Assembly: GCA_900551665.1 (NCBI GenBank) | Contig: URWW01000009.1 | Location: forward strand, 1-51,950 | Reading direction: 5' to 3' | Origin: an uncultured Collinsella sp. | Lineage (GTDB): Bacteria; Actinomycetota; Coriobacteriia; Coriobacteriales; Coriobacteriaceae | Length of the DNA stretch: 51,950 bases | In this document: positions 40,455 to 49,200 of the stretch, one piece after another | Position numbering within the stretch: the first letter of the stretch is position 1 | Layout: each line of letters starts with the position of its first letter | Program-made: the position numbers and the translations under genes | The notes under the pieces: generated by a model | The model's input: only the letters and a program-made list of their open reading frames with translations | Database searches by the model: none | Told to the model about the DNA's origin: nothing

Positions 40455-43244
40455 GTGGCTGACGATATGAACAACGACGAGCTCGAGCAGGGCGCCGCGT
40501 CCGAGGGCATGCCCGAGGACCTCAAGCGCCTGCTCGCTCGCGCCAACGAGGACGACGCCTCCGCGTACGACCCGGACGCCGAGTCCGACGAGGACGAGGA
40601 TGATGACGAGGAGCTCGAGGAGAGCTTTGGCGCCAACGACCGCGGCGAGGACGCCGGTACGGATGTGAACGGCGGCTCGCTGCAGATCAGCGAGTTCGGC
40701 CGTGAGATGAAGCAATCCTTCATCGAGTACTCGATGTCGGTCATCACTGCCCGCGCCCTGCCGGATGTGCGCGACGGCCTCAAGCCGGTTCACCGCCGCA
40801 TTCTGTACGCAATGAACGAGAGCGGCATCTTCCCCAACCGTCCGCACAAGAAGTCCGCCTGGACGGTCGGCGAAGTTATCGGTAAGTACCACCCGCACGG
40901 CGACTCCGCGGTCTACTACACCATGGTCCGCCTCGCCCAGTGGTTCTCCATGCGCACTCCGCTCATCGACGGCCACGGCAACTTTGGCAACATCGACGGC
41001 GACGGCGCCGCCGCCATGCGTTACACCGAGTCCCGCCTGGCCAAGCCGGCCATGGAGCTCTTGCGCGACCTACAAAAGGACACCGTCGACTGGCAGCCCA
41101 ACTATGACGAGTCCCTCGCCGAGCCCACGGCGCTGCCCGCACGCTTCCCCAACCTGCTGGTGAACGGCTCCCAGGGCATCGCGGTCGGCATGGCCACCAA
41201 CATCGCCCCGCACAACATGGGCGAGGCCGTCGAGGCCACCTGCTATCTCATCGACCACCCTGATGCGACGGTCGACGAGCTCATGCAGATCATGCCCGGC
41301 CCCGACTTTCCCACGGGCGCCCTCATCATGGGCACCGACGGCATCCGCCAGTCCTACGAGACCGGCCGCGGTTCCATCACCGTGCGCGCCAAGGCGCATG
41401 TCGAGTCCACCAAGACGGGCCGCAGCCGCCTGGTGTTCACCGAGATCCCGTACATGGTGAACAAGGGCACCCTGCAGGAGAAGATCGCGAGCCTCGTGAA
41501 CGAGAAGCGCATCGAGGGCATCTCCGACATGCGCGACGAGTCCACCCAGAAGGGCCTGCGCCTCGTCATCGAGCTCAAGAAGGGCGTCATCCCGCAGGTC
41601 GTGCTCAACAACCTGTATAAGTACACCTCGCTGCAGACCACCTTCGGCGCGAACAACCTCGCGCTGGTCAACGGCATTCCCAAGCGCCTGTCGCTGCGCG
41701 AGATGCTGCAGCACTACATCGATCACCAGGTCGACGTGGTGACCCGCCGCACCCGCTTCGACCTCAAGAAGGCCCAGGCCCGCGCGCACATCCTCGAGGG
41801 CTATCTCATGGCCCTCGACCATATCGACGAGGTCATCTCGATCATCCGCTCCTCGCAGACGGACGCCGAGGCCAGCAGCCGACTCATCGAGCGCTTTGGC
41901 TTTTCGCCCGAGCAGACCACGGCCATCCTCGAGATGAAGCTCCGCCGCCTCACCGGCCTGGAGCGTGACAAGATCGAGGAGGAGCTCGAGGGGCTGCGCC
42001 GCGCGATTGCCTACTACGAGGACCTGCTCGCGCACGAGGAGAAGATCCTCGGCGTGATCAAGGAGGAGATGCGCGAGATCGCCCGCAAGTTCGGCGACAA
42101 ACGCCGCACCCAGATCACCGGCGCCGAGAAGGACCTCAACGTCGAGGACCTCATCGCCGACGAGGATATGGTCGTCACCATCACCCACACCGGCTACGTC
42201 AAGCGCATCCCGGTCGAGTCGTATCGCGCCCAGAAGCGCGGCGGCAAGGGTGTCTCCGGCGTCAACCTCAAGGAGGACGACGTCATCGACGAGATGTTCA
42301 TCGCCAGCACCCATGAGTACGTGCTGTTCTTCTCCACCAAGGGCAAGGTCTACCGCCTCAAGGTGCACGAGCTGCCCGAGGGCACGCGCCAGGCCCGCGG
42401 TACCGCGATCGTGAACCTGCTGCCGTTCGAGGATGGCGAGAAGATCGCGTCCGTGATTTCCTGCCGCGAGTTCCCCGAGGACGAGTACCTCATGTTCGCC
42501 ACTGCGCACGGCATGGTGAAGAAGACGGCCATGGCCGCCTACGACCGTTCCCGCCGCGATGGCATCATCGCCATCAACATCAAGGACGGCGACCGTCTGC
42601 TCGGCGTGCGCCGCGTGAAGCCGGGTGACAAGATCATCATGGCCACTACCGCCGGTAAGGCCATCATGTTTAGTGAGGACCAGGTGCGCGCCACCGGTCG
42701 CGATACGAGCGGCGTCCGCGGTATTGGCATGAAGGCCGACGCCGAGGTCCTGGGTATGGAGATCACCAACGGCGGCGGCGAGCTCTTTGTGATCACCGAG
42801 CGCGGTTACGGCAAGCGCACCCCGGTTGCCGACTACCCCGAGCAGAACCGCGGCGGCCAGGGCGTGTACACGATCCAGATGACCGAGCGCAAGGGCGCGC
42901 TGGCCGCCATGAAGGTGGTGGGCCCGCAGCACGAGCTGCTCATCATCACCGAGGGCGCAACCGTCCTCCGCGTGAAGACCGCCGAGATCTCCCAGACCGG
43001 CCGCGCCACCCAGGGCGTGAAGATGATGAGCGTCGACGATGGCGACCGTGTGACCGCCGTTGCTCGCATGACGAGCGCCAAAAAGAAGGCCAAGGATGCC
43101 GCCGAGGGTGAGGATTCCGTTGAGGCCGAGGGTCAGGAGCCGACCGACCTGCCGGACGGCGTTGCCTCGCAGGTCCCTGGCGATGAGGACCACGTGGACA
43201 TCGGTTCCGGCGACGAGGCCCTGGAGGACCTGCTCGAGGAGTAG
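40455..43244 (+). CDS. gyrA: DNA gyrase subunit A with acidic N-terminal extension; Tyr at QRDR position 87
   Basis: Breakage-reunion subunit of gyrase, 929 residues. The catalytic core starts near residue 75 (EFGREMKQSFIEYSMSVITARALPDVRDGLKPVHRR), with the active Tyr in AAAMRYTESRL, and the C-terminal beta-pinwheel contains the GyrA box QKRGGKG. A ~70-residue N-terminal extension rich in Asp/Glu is unusual for GyrA. In the quinolone region the sequence is HPHGDSAVYYTMV: Ser83 is kept, and Tyr155 (codon 40917-40919) replaces E. coli Asp87. The GTG at 40455 has AAGGAGAACCC upstream. Confidence 0.97.
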   Translation: MADDMNNDELEQGAASEGMPEDLKRLLARANEDDASAYDPDAESDEDEDDDEELEESFGANDRGEDAGTDVNGGSLQISEFGREMKQSFIEYSMSVITARALPDVRDGLKPVHRRILYAMNESGIFPNRPHKKSAWTVGEVIGKYHPHGDSAVYYTMVRLAQWFSMRTPLIDGHGNFGNIDGDGAAAMRYTESRLAKPAMELLRDLQKDTVDWQPNYDESLAEPTALPARFPNLLVNGSQGIAVGMATNIAPHNMGEAVEATCYLIDHPDATVDELMQIMPGPDFPTGALIMGTDGIRQSYETGRGSITVRAKAHVESTKTGRSRLVFTEIPYMVNKGTLQEKIASLVNEKRIEGISDMRDESTQKGLRLVIELKKGVIPQVVLNNLYKYTSLQTTFGANNLALVNGIPKRLSLREMLQHYIDHQVDVVTRRTRFDLKKAQARAHILEGYLMALDHIDEVISIIRSSQTDAEASSRLIERFGFSPEQTTAILEMKLRRLTGLERDKIEEELEGLRRAIAYYEDLLAHEEKILGVIKEEMREIARKFGDKRRTQITGAEKDLNVEDLIADEDMVVTITHTGYVKRIPVESYRAQKRGGKGVSGVNLKEDDVIDEMFIASTHEYVLFFSTKGKVYRLKVHELPEGTRQARGTAIVNLLPFEDGEKIASVISCREFPEDEYLMFATAHGMVKKTAMAAYDRSRRDGIIAINIKDGDRLLGVRRVKPGDKIIMATTAGKAIMFSEDQVRATGRDTSGVRGIGMKADAEVLGMEITNGGGELFVITERGYGKRTPVADYPEQNRGGQGVYTIQMTERKGALAAMKVVGPQHELLIITEGATVLRVKTAEISQTGRATQGVKMMSVDDGDRVTAVARMTSAKKKAKDAAEGEDSVEAEGQEPTDLPDGVASQVPGDEDHVDIGSGDEALEDLLEE

Positions 43245-43272
43245 GGCATTTCGCGGGAGCGTATTCGCTGAC

Positions 43273-43306
43273 AAGGCGGCTTCGACCAAATGGTCGGGGC
43301 CGCCTT
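43273..43306 (+). terminator. Terminator of gyrBA
   Basis: AAGGCGG and inner CGACC pair with GGTCG and CCGCCTT, followed by a T5 run, 28 nt past the gyrA stop. Confidence 0.85.
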
Positions 43307-43408
43307 TTTGCCTTCGACTGGGGCGCCATGGGCCTTCCGGTCTCCATGCGGGTATAAGGCTGGGGACCGGGCCGCATATCGCGGCCAGCAGTTTTGGGAG
43401 ATGGCGCG

Positions 43409-46066
43409 ATGACGCAGGACGAGCAACGGGATAACTTGGCCGATCGGCAACCTGCGATCGCCTCGCGCGCGAGTAGCCTCCCGCTTGAGGAGCGGGCTCA
43501 GTTGCTCGCCGGCGAGTCGCACTGGAAAACGTACGCCGCCCCAAACTCGGGTATCCCGAGCCTGTCTCTCTCCGACGGACCCCACGGCCTGCGCAAGCAG
43601 GAGGGCGCCCAGGACTGCATGGGCATTGCGGAAAGTCGGCCGGCGACGTGTTTTCCTACGGCTTCTGCGCTTGCCTGTTCGTTCGATCCAGAGTTGGTCG
43701 AGCGTGTTGGCGCCGCGATTGGCGAGGAGGCCCGTCGGCAGGGCGTTGACGTGGTCCTCGGCCCGGGGGTGAACATCAAGCGCCATTCGCTGTGCGGTCG
43801 CAATTTTGAGTATTTAAGCGAGGACCCGGTTGTTTCGGGCGAGCTCGGTGCGGCAATGGTGCGAGGCATCCAAAGCCGCGGCGTTGGCGCGTGCCTCAAG
43901 CACTTTGCCGCCAACAGCCAGGAGCATGCACGCATGGTGTCCGACTCCGTAGTCGATGAGCGGACGCTGCGCGAGCTGTATCTCGCGCCGTTCGAGCACG
44001 TGGTGCGCCACGCCCGTCCATGGAGTGTGATGACGGCGTACAACAAGTTGAACGGCGTCTACTGTTCCGAGAACGAATGGCTGCTGCGCGAGGTCCTGCG
44101 TGGCGAGTGGGGTTTTGACGGCGCGGTTGTCAGCGACTGGGGCGCCATGAGTTCGAGCGTGGCGTCGGTTCGCGCTGGACTCGATTTGTGCATGCCCGGA
44201 CCGCGGCGCAATCATGCCCGAGCCCTTGTCGAGGCTGTTCGCTCGGGGGATTTGGAGGAAGGCCGCGTAAGCGAGGCCGCGTCGCATATTGAGCGGCTTG
44301 CCCGCAGGGTGAAGGCGTGCCAGGCTAGGGGCTCCGTCGACGGCGCTCCTGGGTCCTCCCTTTCGGAAGAGGAGTTCTACCGTGCGCACGCGGATTTGGC
44401 TCGCGAGGCGGCGGCCCAAAGCGCCGTCCTCCTCAAGAATGACGGCGTGCTGCCGCTGAACCTGGATGCAAAGGTCGCGGTGATTGGTGCGTTCGCTCGC
44501 ATGCCGCGGTATCAGGGCTCGGGCTCGTCGCGTATCAACCCAAAGATCATCGACAACATCTGGTATCGCCTCGAGCAGCGCGGCGTGGCTGCCGAGTACG
44601 CGGACGGTTACGATCCCACGACGGGCGATGCGGATGAGAATCAGCTGCTCGAGGCAGAGGCGCTTGCCGCCCGTTCGGATGTGGCGGTGGTGGTTGCCGG
44701 GCTTCCCGCGCGATACGAATCCGAGGGGTTCGACCGTAAGCTCATGGTCATGCCGCGCGGCATGCGTGAACTCATCGACCGCGTGTGTGCTGCAAACCCG
44801 CGCACGGTGGTGGTCCTGCAGGGCGGCGCACCCATGGAGATGCCGTGGCGCGATAGCCCAGCTGCGATTCTGCTCATGTATCTATCCGGGTGCCAGGGAG
44901 GCGGCGCTGCCGTCGACGTGCTGGTGGGCGACGTGAACCCCAGTGGCAAGCTCGCGGAAACCTGGCCCGTCGATTTGGCTCAGACCGCGCTCGCCACGAC
45001 ATATCCCGACATGGACAATGAGGTCCTCTATCGCGAGGGCCCGTTCGTGGGATATCGCTATTACGATGCGGTGGGCGTTGAACCGGCGTTTCCGTTTGGC
45101 CATGGTATGTCATATACCGAGTTCGCGTATGAGGGGCTTGGGGTGGAGGTGCGCATGGGTGTCGCCGACGAGCATGCCGAGTCTCCTGCTGCCTCAGATG
45201 TTTCCCGTGGAACACCGGGGAGCGGAGCTGCGCCGCGCGGGGTTGATTCCTGCGCCCGGCCGAGTGACCGCCCTCTCGAAGTTGAGGTTTCATTCACACT
45301 GCGAAACATCGGTTCCCGTACTGGTACCGAAGTTGCCCAGGTGTACATCGCGCCCGCATCGGGTGTCGTTCCGCCGCCTTGCCCAGTGCAATGGCTCGCC
45401 AGGTTTGCCAAGATCGAGCTGGAGCCCGGAGAGGAGCGCAAAGTGGTGCTGCGCCTGGATGAGACCGCATTCCGGAAATGGGACGCGAGTTTTCACCGCT
45501 GGTGCGTCTATCCGGGTGAGTACGAGATCCGCGTGGCGTCATCGAGTCGCGATATTCGCCTGATGGTGTCCATTGCCGTCGGCGATGGGCAATCCGCATT
45601 CAATCCGAATCAAGCGCGACCTCGCCGCAGTATCACCGAGGGGCAACCCATGTCCGACCGGGCTTCCGCCCCCGCCCCGCAGGTTCCCGAGATATATCGT
45701 CATCCAACCCCCGGTTGCTTCGCACAGCCGGCATCCGCTCGGGCGTTCGCGAAACTGTACGCCCGTCCGCTCCCCGAGCGCCCGCCCGTCACGCCGTTCA
45801 CCATCGATTCGACGGTGAGCGACATGGGCGCCTGTTGGTTGGGGCGCCGCCTGTATCGCATAATCGATTGGGTCATGGCCGAGCCGGCAAGCAGGATGAA
45901 CCGCGATCAAAAGGTGATGATGCGGGAGATGGCCGCCGACATGCCGTTGCGTTCCCTCACCACGAGCGGTGTCCCTTTGGAGTCGGTGAAGGGCTTCGTC
46001 TCGATGTTGAATGGGCATTATCTGACGGGATTTATCTACGCGGTGAGAAATCTCTTTCGCAAGTAG
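43409..46066 (+). CDS. Glycoside hydrolase family 3 beta-glycosidase
   Basis: Predicted beta-glucosidase or related exo-glycosidase of 885 residues; no signal peptide is seen, so it is likely cytoplasmic. The (beta/alpha)8 domain has LSDGPHGLRKQ, VVLGPGVNIKRHSLCGRNFEYLSEDP, CLKHFAANSQEHARM and the nucleophile Asp in VVSDWGA (~242). The second domain has VAVIGAFA ... YQGSGSSRINP, and a fibronectin-III-like domain follows (LRNIGSRTGTEVAQVYI). About 130 extra C-terminal residues follow (VSDMGACWLGRRLYRIIDWV). GGGAG lies 8 nt before the ATG at 43409. Substrate cannot be told. Confidence 0.92.
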   Translation: MTQDEQRDNLADRQPAIASRASSLPLEERAQLLAGESHWKTYAAPNSGIPSLSLSDGPHGLRKQEGAQDCMGIAESRPATCFPTASALACSFDPELVERVGAAIGEEARRQGVDVVLGPGVNIKRHSLCGRNFEYLSEDPVVSGELGAAMVRGIQSRGVGACLKHFAANSQEHARMVSDSVVDERTLRELYLAPFEHVVRHARPWSVMTAYNKLNGVYCSENEWLLREVLRGEWGFDGAVVSDWGAMSSSVASVRAGLDLCMPGPRRNHARALVEAVRSGDLEEGRVSEAASHIERLARRVKACQARGSVDGAPGSSLSEEEFYRAHADLAREAAAQSAVLLKNDGVLPLNLDAKVAVIGAFARMPRYQGSGSSRINPKIIDNIWYRLEQRGVAAEYADGYDPTTGDADENQLLEAEALAARSDVAVVVAGLPARYESEGFDRKLMVMPRGMRELIDRVCAANPRTVVVLQGGAPMEMPWRDSPAAILLMYLSGCQGGGAAVDVLVGDVNPSGKLAETWPVDLAQTALATTYPDMDNEVLYREGPFVGYRYYDAVGVEPAFPFGHGMSYTEFAYEGLGVEVRMGVADEHAESPAASDVSRGTPGSGAAPRGVDSCARPSDRPLEVEVSFTLRNIGSRTGTEVAQVYIAPASGVVPPPCPVQWLARFAKIELEPGEERKVVLRLDETAFRKWDASFHRWCVYPGEYEIRVASSSRDIRLMVSIAVGDGQSAFNPNQARPRRSITEGQPMSDRASAPAPQVPEIYRHPTPGCFAQPASARAFAKLYARPLPERPPVTPFTIDSTVSDMGACWLGRRLYRIIDWVMAEPASRMNRDQKVMMREMAADMPLRSLTTSGVPLESVKGFVSMLNGHYLTGFIYAVRNLFRK
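45199..45214. promoter_or_regulatory. Degenerate parS-like palindrome inside the GH3 gene
   Basis: TGTTTCCCGTGGAACA is a perfect 16-bp palindrome that differs from parS consensus at two symmetric positions. It lies in a poorly conserved inter-domain part of the coding sequence, about 10 kb from the proposed origin. Confidence 0.35.
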
Positions 46067-46097
46067 CTTCGCCCGCCGTTCACCGCGCCAAAGAAAA

Positions 46098-46123
46098 ACC
46101 GGGGCTGGCAACCCGGCCCCGGT
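46098..46123 (-). terminator. Terminator of the DUF4012-BFN operon
   Basis: ACCGGGGC ... GCCCCGGT stem with a 10-nt loop; on the minus strand TTTTTCTTT follows. It may also slow plus-strand transcripts from the GH3 gene. Confidence 0.75.
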
Positions 46124-46128
46124 AAAAC

Positions 46129-46159
46129 GTCTCAATTTGTACCTGTCCCCAAGTGAGAC
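46129..46159. repeat. Short inverted repeat with the same core as the recF/gyrB elements
   Basis: GTCTCA ... TGAGAC encloses, on the minus strand, TTGGGGACAGGTACAAATTG. The core TTGGGGAC-R-GGT-R-CAAATTG also lies within the arms of the elements at 37519 and (with one change) 38122. Confidence 0.55.
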
Positions 46160-46732
46160 TTAGAAGTCGTCGGGGGATAGGCCTTGCACGAATTCGTCGA
46201 AACGCTCGAGCTCTTCTTGGGCAGAGCTCGGGTCTTCGCTGTTCTGCAGCGAGACGTTTCCGGCGCGGTTCATGATCTCGTCCTCAACGTAGATCGGGGC
46301 GTTGGAGCGCGCCGCCAGGGCGAGCGCGTCGCTCGGGCGGGCGTCGATCTTGATCTCACGGGAGGGGTTTCCGGACGCATCGGCCGCGGCGTCACTGTCG
46401 CTTCCGTCCGCACCGCTTGCGTCGTTCCCGCGGTCCAACACCACATCGGCGTAGAACACAGGCGCCTCCCAGCGGTTGATCTCAACGCGCTCGATTTTGG
46501 CGCCCAGCTCCTGTACCGTGCGCAGCATCACGTCGTGCGCGATGGGCCTCGGCGCGGCCTTGTCGGAGTCCATGCCACCGCCGATGGCCGCGGCCTCATA
46601 AGCACCCGTTTGGATGGACAGCGCGCGAAGGGGCGCGCCCGACCCGGCTCCGCCCTTGCGCTCGCGAAGCACAACAACGGAGGGCACGGGGCCGGCGGCC
46701 ATGACGATGCTTTCGATGTCGACGCGAATCAC
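46160..46732 (-). CDS. Bifunctional nuclease (BFN, DUF151) domain protein
   Basis: A 190-residue product with the BFN fold: IRVDIESIVMAAGPVPSVVVLRE at the start, HDVMLRTVQELGAKIERVEINRWEAPVFYADVVL, and IKIDARPSDALALAARSNAPIYVEDEIM, where the Arg-Pro-Ser-Asp-Ala motif is the family hallmark. A small Asp/Ser/Ala-rich loop interrupts the middle. Family members have nuclease activity in some reports, but the in-cell role is unclear. The GTG at 46732 lies 4 nt after the DUF4012 stop with GCGGAG upstream; earlier in-frame codons would lie inside that gene. Confidence 0.88.
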   Translation of the reverse strand: MIRVDIESIVMAAGPVPSVVVLRERKGGAGSGAPLRALSIQTGAYEAAAIGGGMDSDKAAPRPIAHDVMLRTVQELGAKIERVEINRWEAPVFYADVVLDRGNDASGADGSDSDAAADASGNPSREIKIDARPSDALALAARSNAPIYVEDEIMNRAGNVSLQNSEDPSSAQEELERFDEFVQGLSPDDF

Positions 46733-46736
46733 GGTG

Positions 46737-48908
46737 CTACTCCGCCGCCTCGGGCTGGGGGTCCGCCTCGTTGGCACCCCAGCCGGCAACAACCTGCGCC
46801 GTGGGCGTGGTGCGAACCATGAGCGACTGCTCAGCTTCGGCGGAGACGGTCACGTCGTAGGAGATCGTGATGGTTTCGCCGCCTGCAAGAACGGGACTCG
46901 CGGTGAAGAAGGTCCACTGGTTGTACGGCATCTCGGTGAAGGGCTGCGGCGAGAAGTCGCCGCCCTCGGTGGAGATGTTCGAGATGGAGCCGCCGGCCGG
47001 TGCCACCAGGTACACGTGCATGAACATACCCGCGCGGTTCTTCTTGTTGGGGTGGTAACCCGTGATGTAATCGACCTGGTTGGCCGCCTCGGCCAGGGTG
47101 AGATTGTTCGTCATGGTGGTGGTCACGTGGTAGGACGTGGTGCCGTCGTTGTTCTTGACGCTCTCGTCAACATGGGTGTTGCTGGAGAAGTACCAACTGA
47201 TCTTCGACCAGGTCTCGTCGGCGAAGTACACACCCAGCTCGGGCTCGGCAGGGTCGTTCTTGAGGGCGCCGGAGCACCCCATGAGGGTCATGAGCTCCTC
47301 CTCCTCGGGATTCTCCATCCAAGCGAGGAGGCGGTGCTCGGCAATGCCACGGCCGAGCGTCTGGAAGAGGTTGGAGAATCCTACCTCGCCGAGGTTGCCC
47401 ATGATCTGCTTGAACGCCAGACCCGCAACGCCGGAGAAGAACCGGTCGGTCTGCTCGACGCTGAGCATGTTGTAGGCGTCGTGCAGCATGAGCGCGGCGG
47501 CGTTGTCGCCATTCACGTTGATGCCCGCAACGTCCACGCCGCCGGCGAGTGAGAGCAGATACTGCAGGAACACCGGGTCGATGGCAATCACGCCGTCGAC
47601 CTTCTGGCCGGTGCCGGCTTCGTACAGCCCCTTGGCAAAGTGTGCCACACGAGGGAAGTCGGGGTTGAAGTTGGTGTCGCTGATGCGGATGGCCATGCGG
47701 TTGGTAAAGAGGGCGTCTTCCTCTGCGGTGACCTCGCCAAAGAGATTCGCCTCTGCAGCATAGTCGTTGCCGCCAGCGGAAAATTCACCAACAGAGATCT
47801 TTCCATTTTCAACGATGATTGTCCCGACGGAACCGGTTAACCCGCCCGTGGAGCGGAGCTCGGCATTCTGCTGCGCCATGAGGAGGTAGGTGCGGGTGCC
47901 ACCGTCTCCGAGCATCTGGGGGAGCAGGGGTGCGATCTCGTTGATGTTGGCGAGGGTGGATTTGGCCGTGGCCATGGGTCCGGTGAATTTTTCCATGAGG
48001 CTCTTGACCTTGCCGATGTGTGGCTCGGGGAGTTCCTCGATCGCATCGATGCTGGAGGTCACAACGGGCTCGACATCCTGGATGGTGGAAATGAGCTCCT
48101 TGAGCATGGGTAGGTTCACCGTGCCATCGGAAAGGAGGTTGCCGAGCTTGAAGTCCTCGAGCTGTGCGCAGGCGGGAAGCATGGCGTCCTGGGCCAAGAT
48201 GTCGGCCTGCTCCATGACGCCGCGAACGAGCTTGATGTCGTTGCCGTATACGGGGATGAAGCTCGCGACGGTCCAGGCGGGGCCATTTACAGTGTCGCGC
48301 ATGGAGGAGATCTGGTCGGCTACGGTGCCAGCAGTCGCGTTCAACTGCTCGCCTTCGCCGTTCTTGAGGTAGTCCTTCATGGATTTGACCTCGGAGATCA
48401 GCGTTCCCGCCTGGGACTGGAGGTTCTTGGCATCTTTGTAGAGGAAAAAGCCGGTGGTGCCGCCAAAGGCCACGAGCGCGAGCAAAATGATGCTTACGAC
48501 GAGCGCGATTGCCTTGCCCTTGTCTTTTTTTGGCGTGCCGTTCTGGCTGCAGATGCTGCCACCCCCGTTGTTCCTGCCGCCCGCGCGCTGGGATCTGCCC
48601 GCCTGCTGGTAGGGGGATTGAGTCTGTTGGAATGTATTTCTCGTTTGTTGGTATTGGGCAGCATTGCCAGTGTGGGCCTGTCGGCTGGTGCCCGCCTCGT
48701 GATGCTGCTCCGCCTGGGCCCTCGACGACGAAATCTGAGGCGCGGCCTCGGGCCGCGAGGCGTTGCGGTTGTGGGCCATCATAAAGGCCTCGGTTGTGTC
48801 GGGCGCGGCCGTGCGGCGGGTGCTCCCGGGGTTGCCGGGCACGCCGCTGGGACGTGCGCCACCAGAGGAAAAGTGGTTCCCATGAGGGGTCTTGTTGTCG
48901 GCGGGCAT
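46737..48908 (-). CDS. DUF4012 membrane-anchored protein
   Basis: A 723-residue product: ~130 disordered, Gln/Ser/Gly-rich cytoplasmic residues, one membrane helix (~133-156, AIALVVSIILLALVAFGGTTG), then a large extracellular domain. The DUF4012 hallmark is MAQQNAELRSTGGLTGSVGTI, with VDGVIAIDPVFLQYLL and a C-terminal beta-rich part ending TPTAQVVAGWG. Proteins of this family are often found near exopolysaccharide or capsule genes and have been linked to surface polysaccharide attachment only by context. GGAGG precedes the ATG. It diverges from the polysaccharide locus. Confidence 0.85.
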   Translation of the reverse strand: MPADNKTPHGNHFSSGGARPSGVPGNPGSTRRTAAPDTTEAFMMAHNRNASRPEAAPQISSSRAQAEQHHEAGTSRQAHTGNAAQYQQTRNTFQQTQSPYQQAGRSQRAGGRNNGGGSICSQNGTPKKDKGKAIALVVSIILLALVAFGGTTGFFLYKDAKNLQSQAGTLISEVKSMKDYLKNGEGEQLNATAGTVADQISSMRDTVNGPAWTVASFIPVYGNDIKLVRGVMEQADILAQDAMLPACAQLEDFKLGNLLSDGTVNLPMLKELISTIQDVEPVVTSSIDAIEELPEPHIGKVKSLMEKFTGPMATAKSTLANINEIAPLLPQMLGDGGTRTYLLMAQQNAELRSTGGLTGSVGTIIVENGKISVGEFSAGGNDYAAEANLFGEVTAEEDALFTNRMAIRISDTNFNPDFPRVAHFAKGLYEAGTGQKVDGVIAIDPVFLQYLLSLAGGVDVAGINVNGDNAAALMLHDAYNMLSVEQTDRFFSGVAGLAFKQIMGNLGEVGFSNLFQTLGRGIAEHRLLAWMENPEEEELMTLMGCSGALKNDPAEPELGVYFADETWSKISWYFSSNTHVDESVKNNDGTTSYHVTTTMTNNLTLAEAANQVDYITGYHPNKKNRAGMFMHVYLVAPAGGSISNISTEGGDFSPQPFTEMPYNQWTFFTASPVLAGGETITISYDVTVSAEAEQSLMVRTTPTAQVVAGWGANEADPQPEAAE

Positions 48909-49200
48909 AGTACCTCCACAGTAACGTATAGATGCCAGACATTGTACTCGTTCATATAGCTGGGCATTCGCATGTTGTATGTAGATGTGCGTGCGCGTAT
49001 TTGGAGTGCGTAGAGGGTTCGGCGAAATACTGCCATATGAGTTACACTATTGGACGCACATATCCCGATTGCCGGTAATCGTCGCCGAGCGCGCGTTGCT
49101 GTTCGACGGTTGGGGGTTTGAATATGTATCGCTGCAATGCGGCTGCAAGGGTTTGCCGAGCGCAAATGGGGCGTAGCCGTGCGGAAAGGTATGGGTTCGT
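48909..49200. other. Divergent spacer ahead of the polysaccharide locus
   Basis: About 290 bp without a gene. On the minus strand TACAAT near 48938 could be a -10 for the DUF4012 gene. The plus-strand leader of the NusG-like gene (49050-49200) contains several GC-rich segments that could fold, but I see no clear terminator or antiterminator element by eye. Confidence 0.4.

Noticed and set aside
41070..43544. 824-codon open frame on the minus strand
   Set aside because: Antisense to gyrA; no motif and no promoter or ribosome site.
48985..49176. 63-codon frame before the NusG-like gene
   Set aside because: No ribosome site and no recognisable protein; more likely leader sequence.
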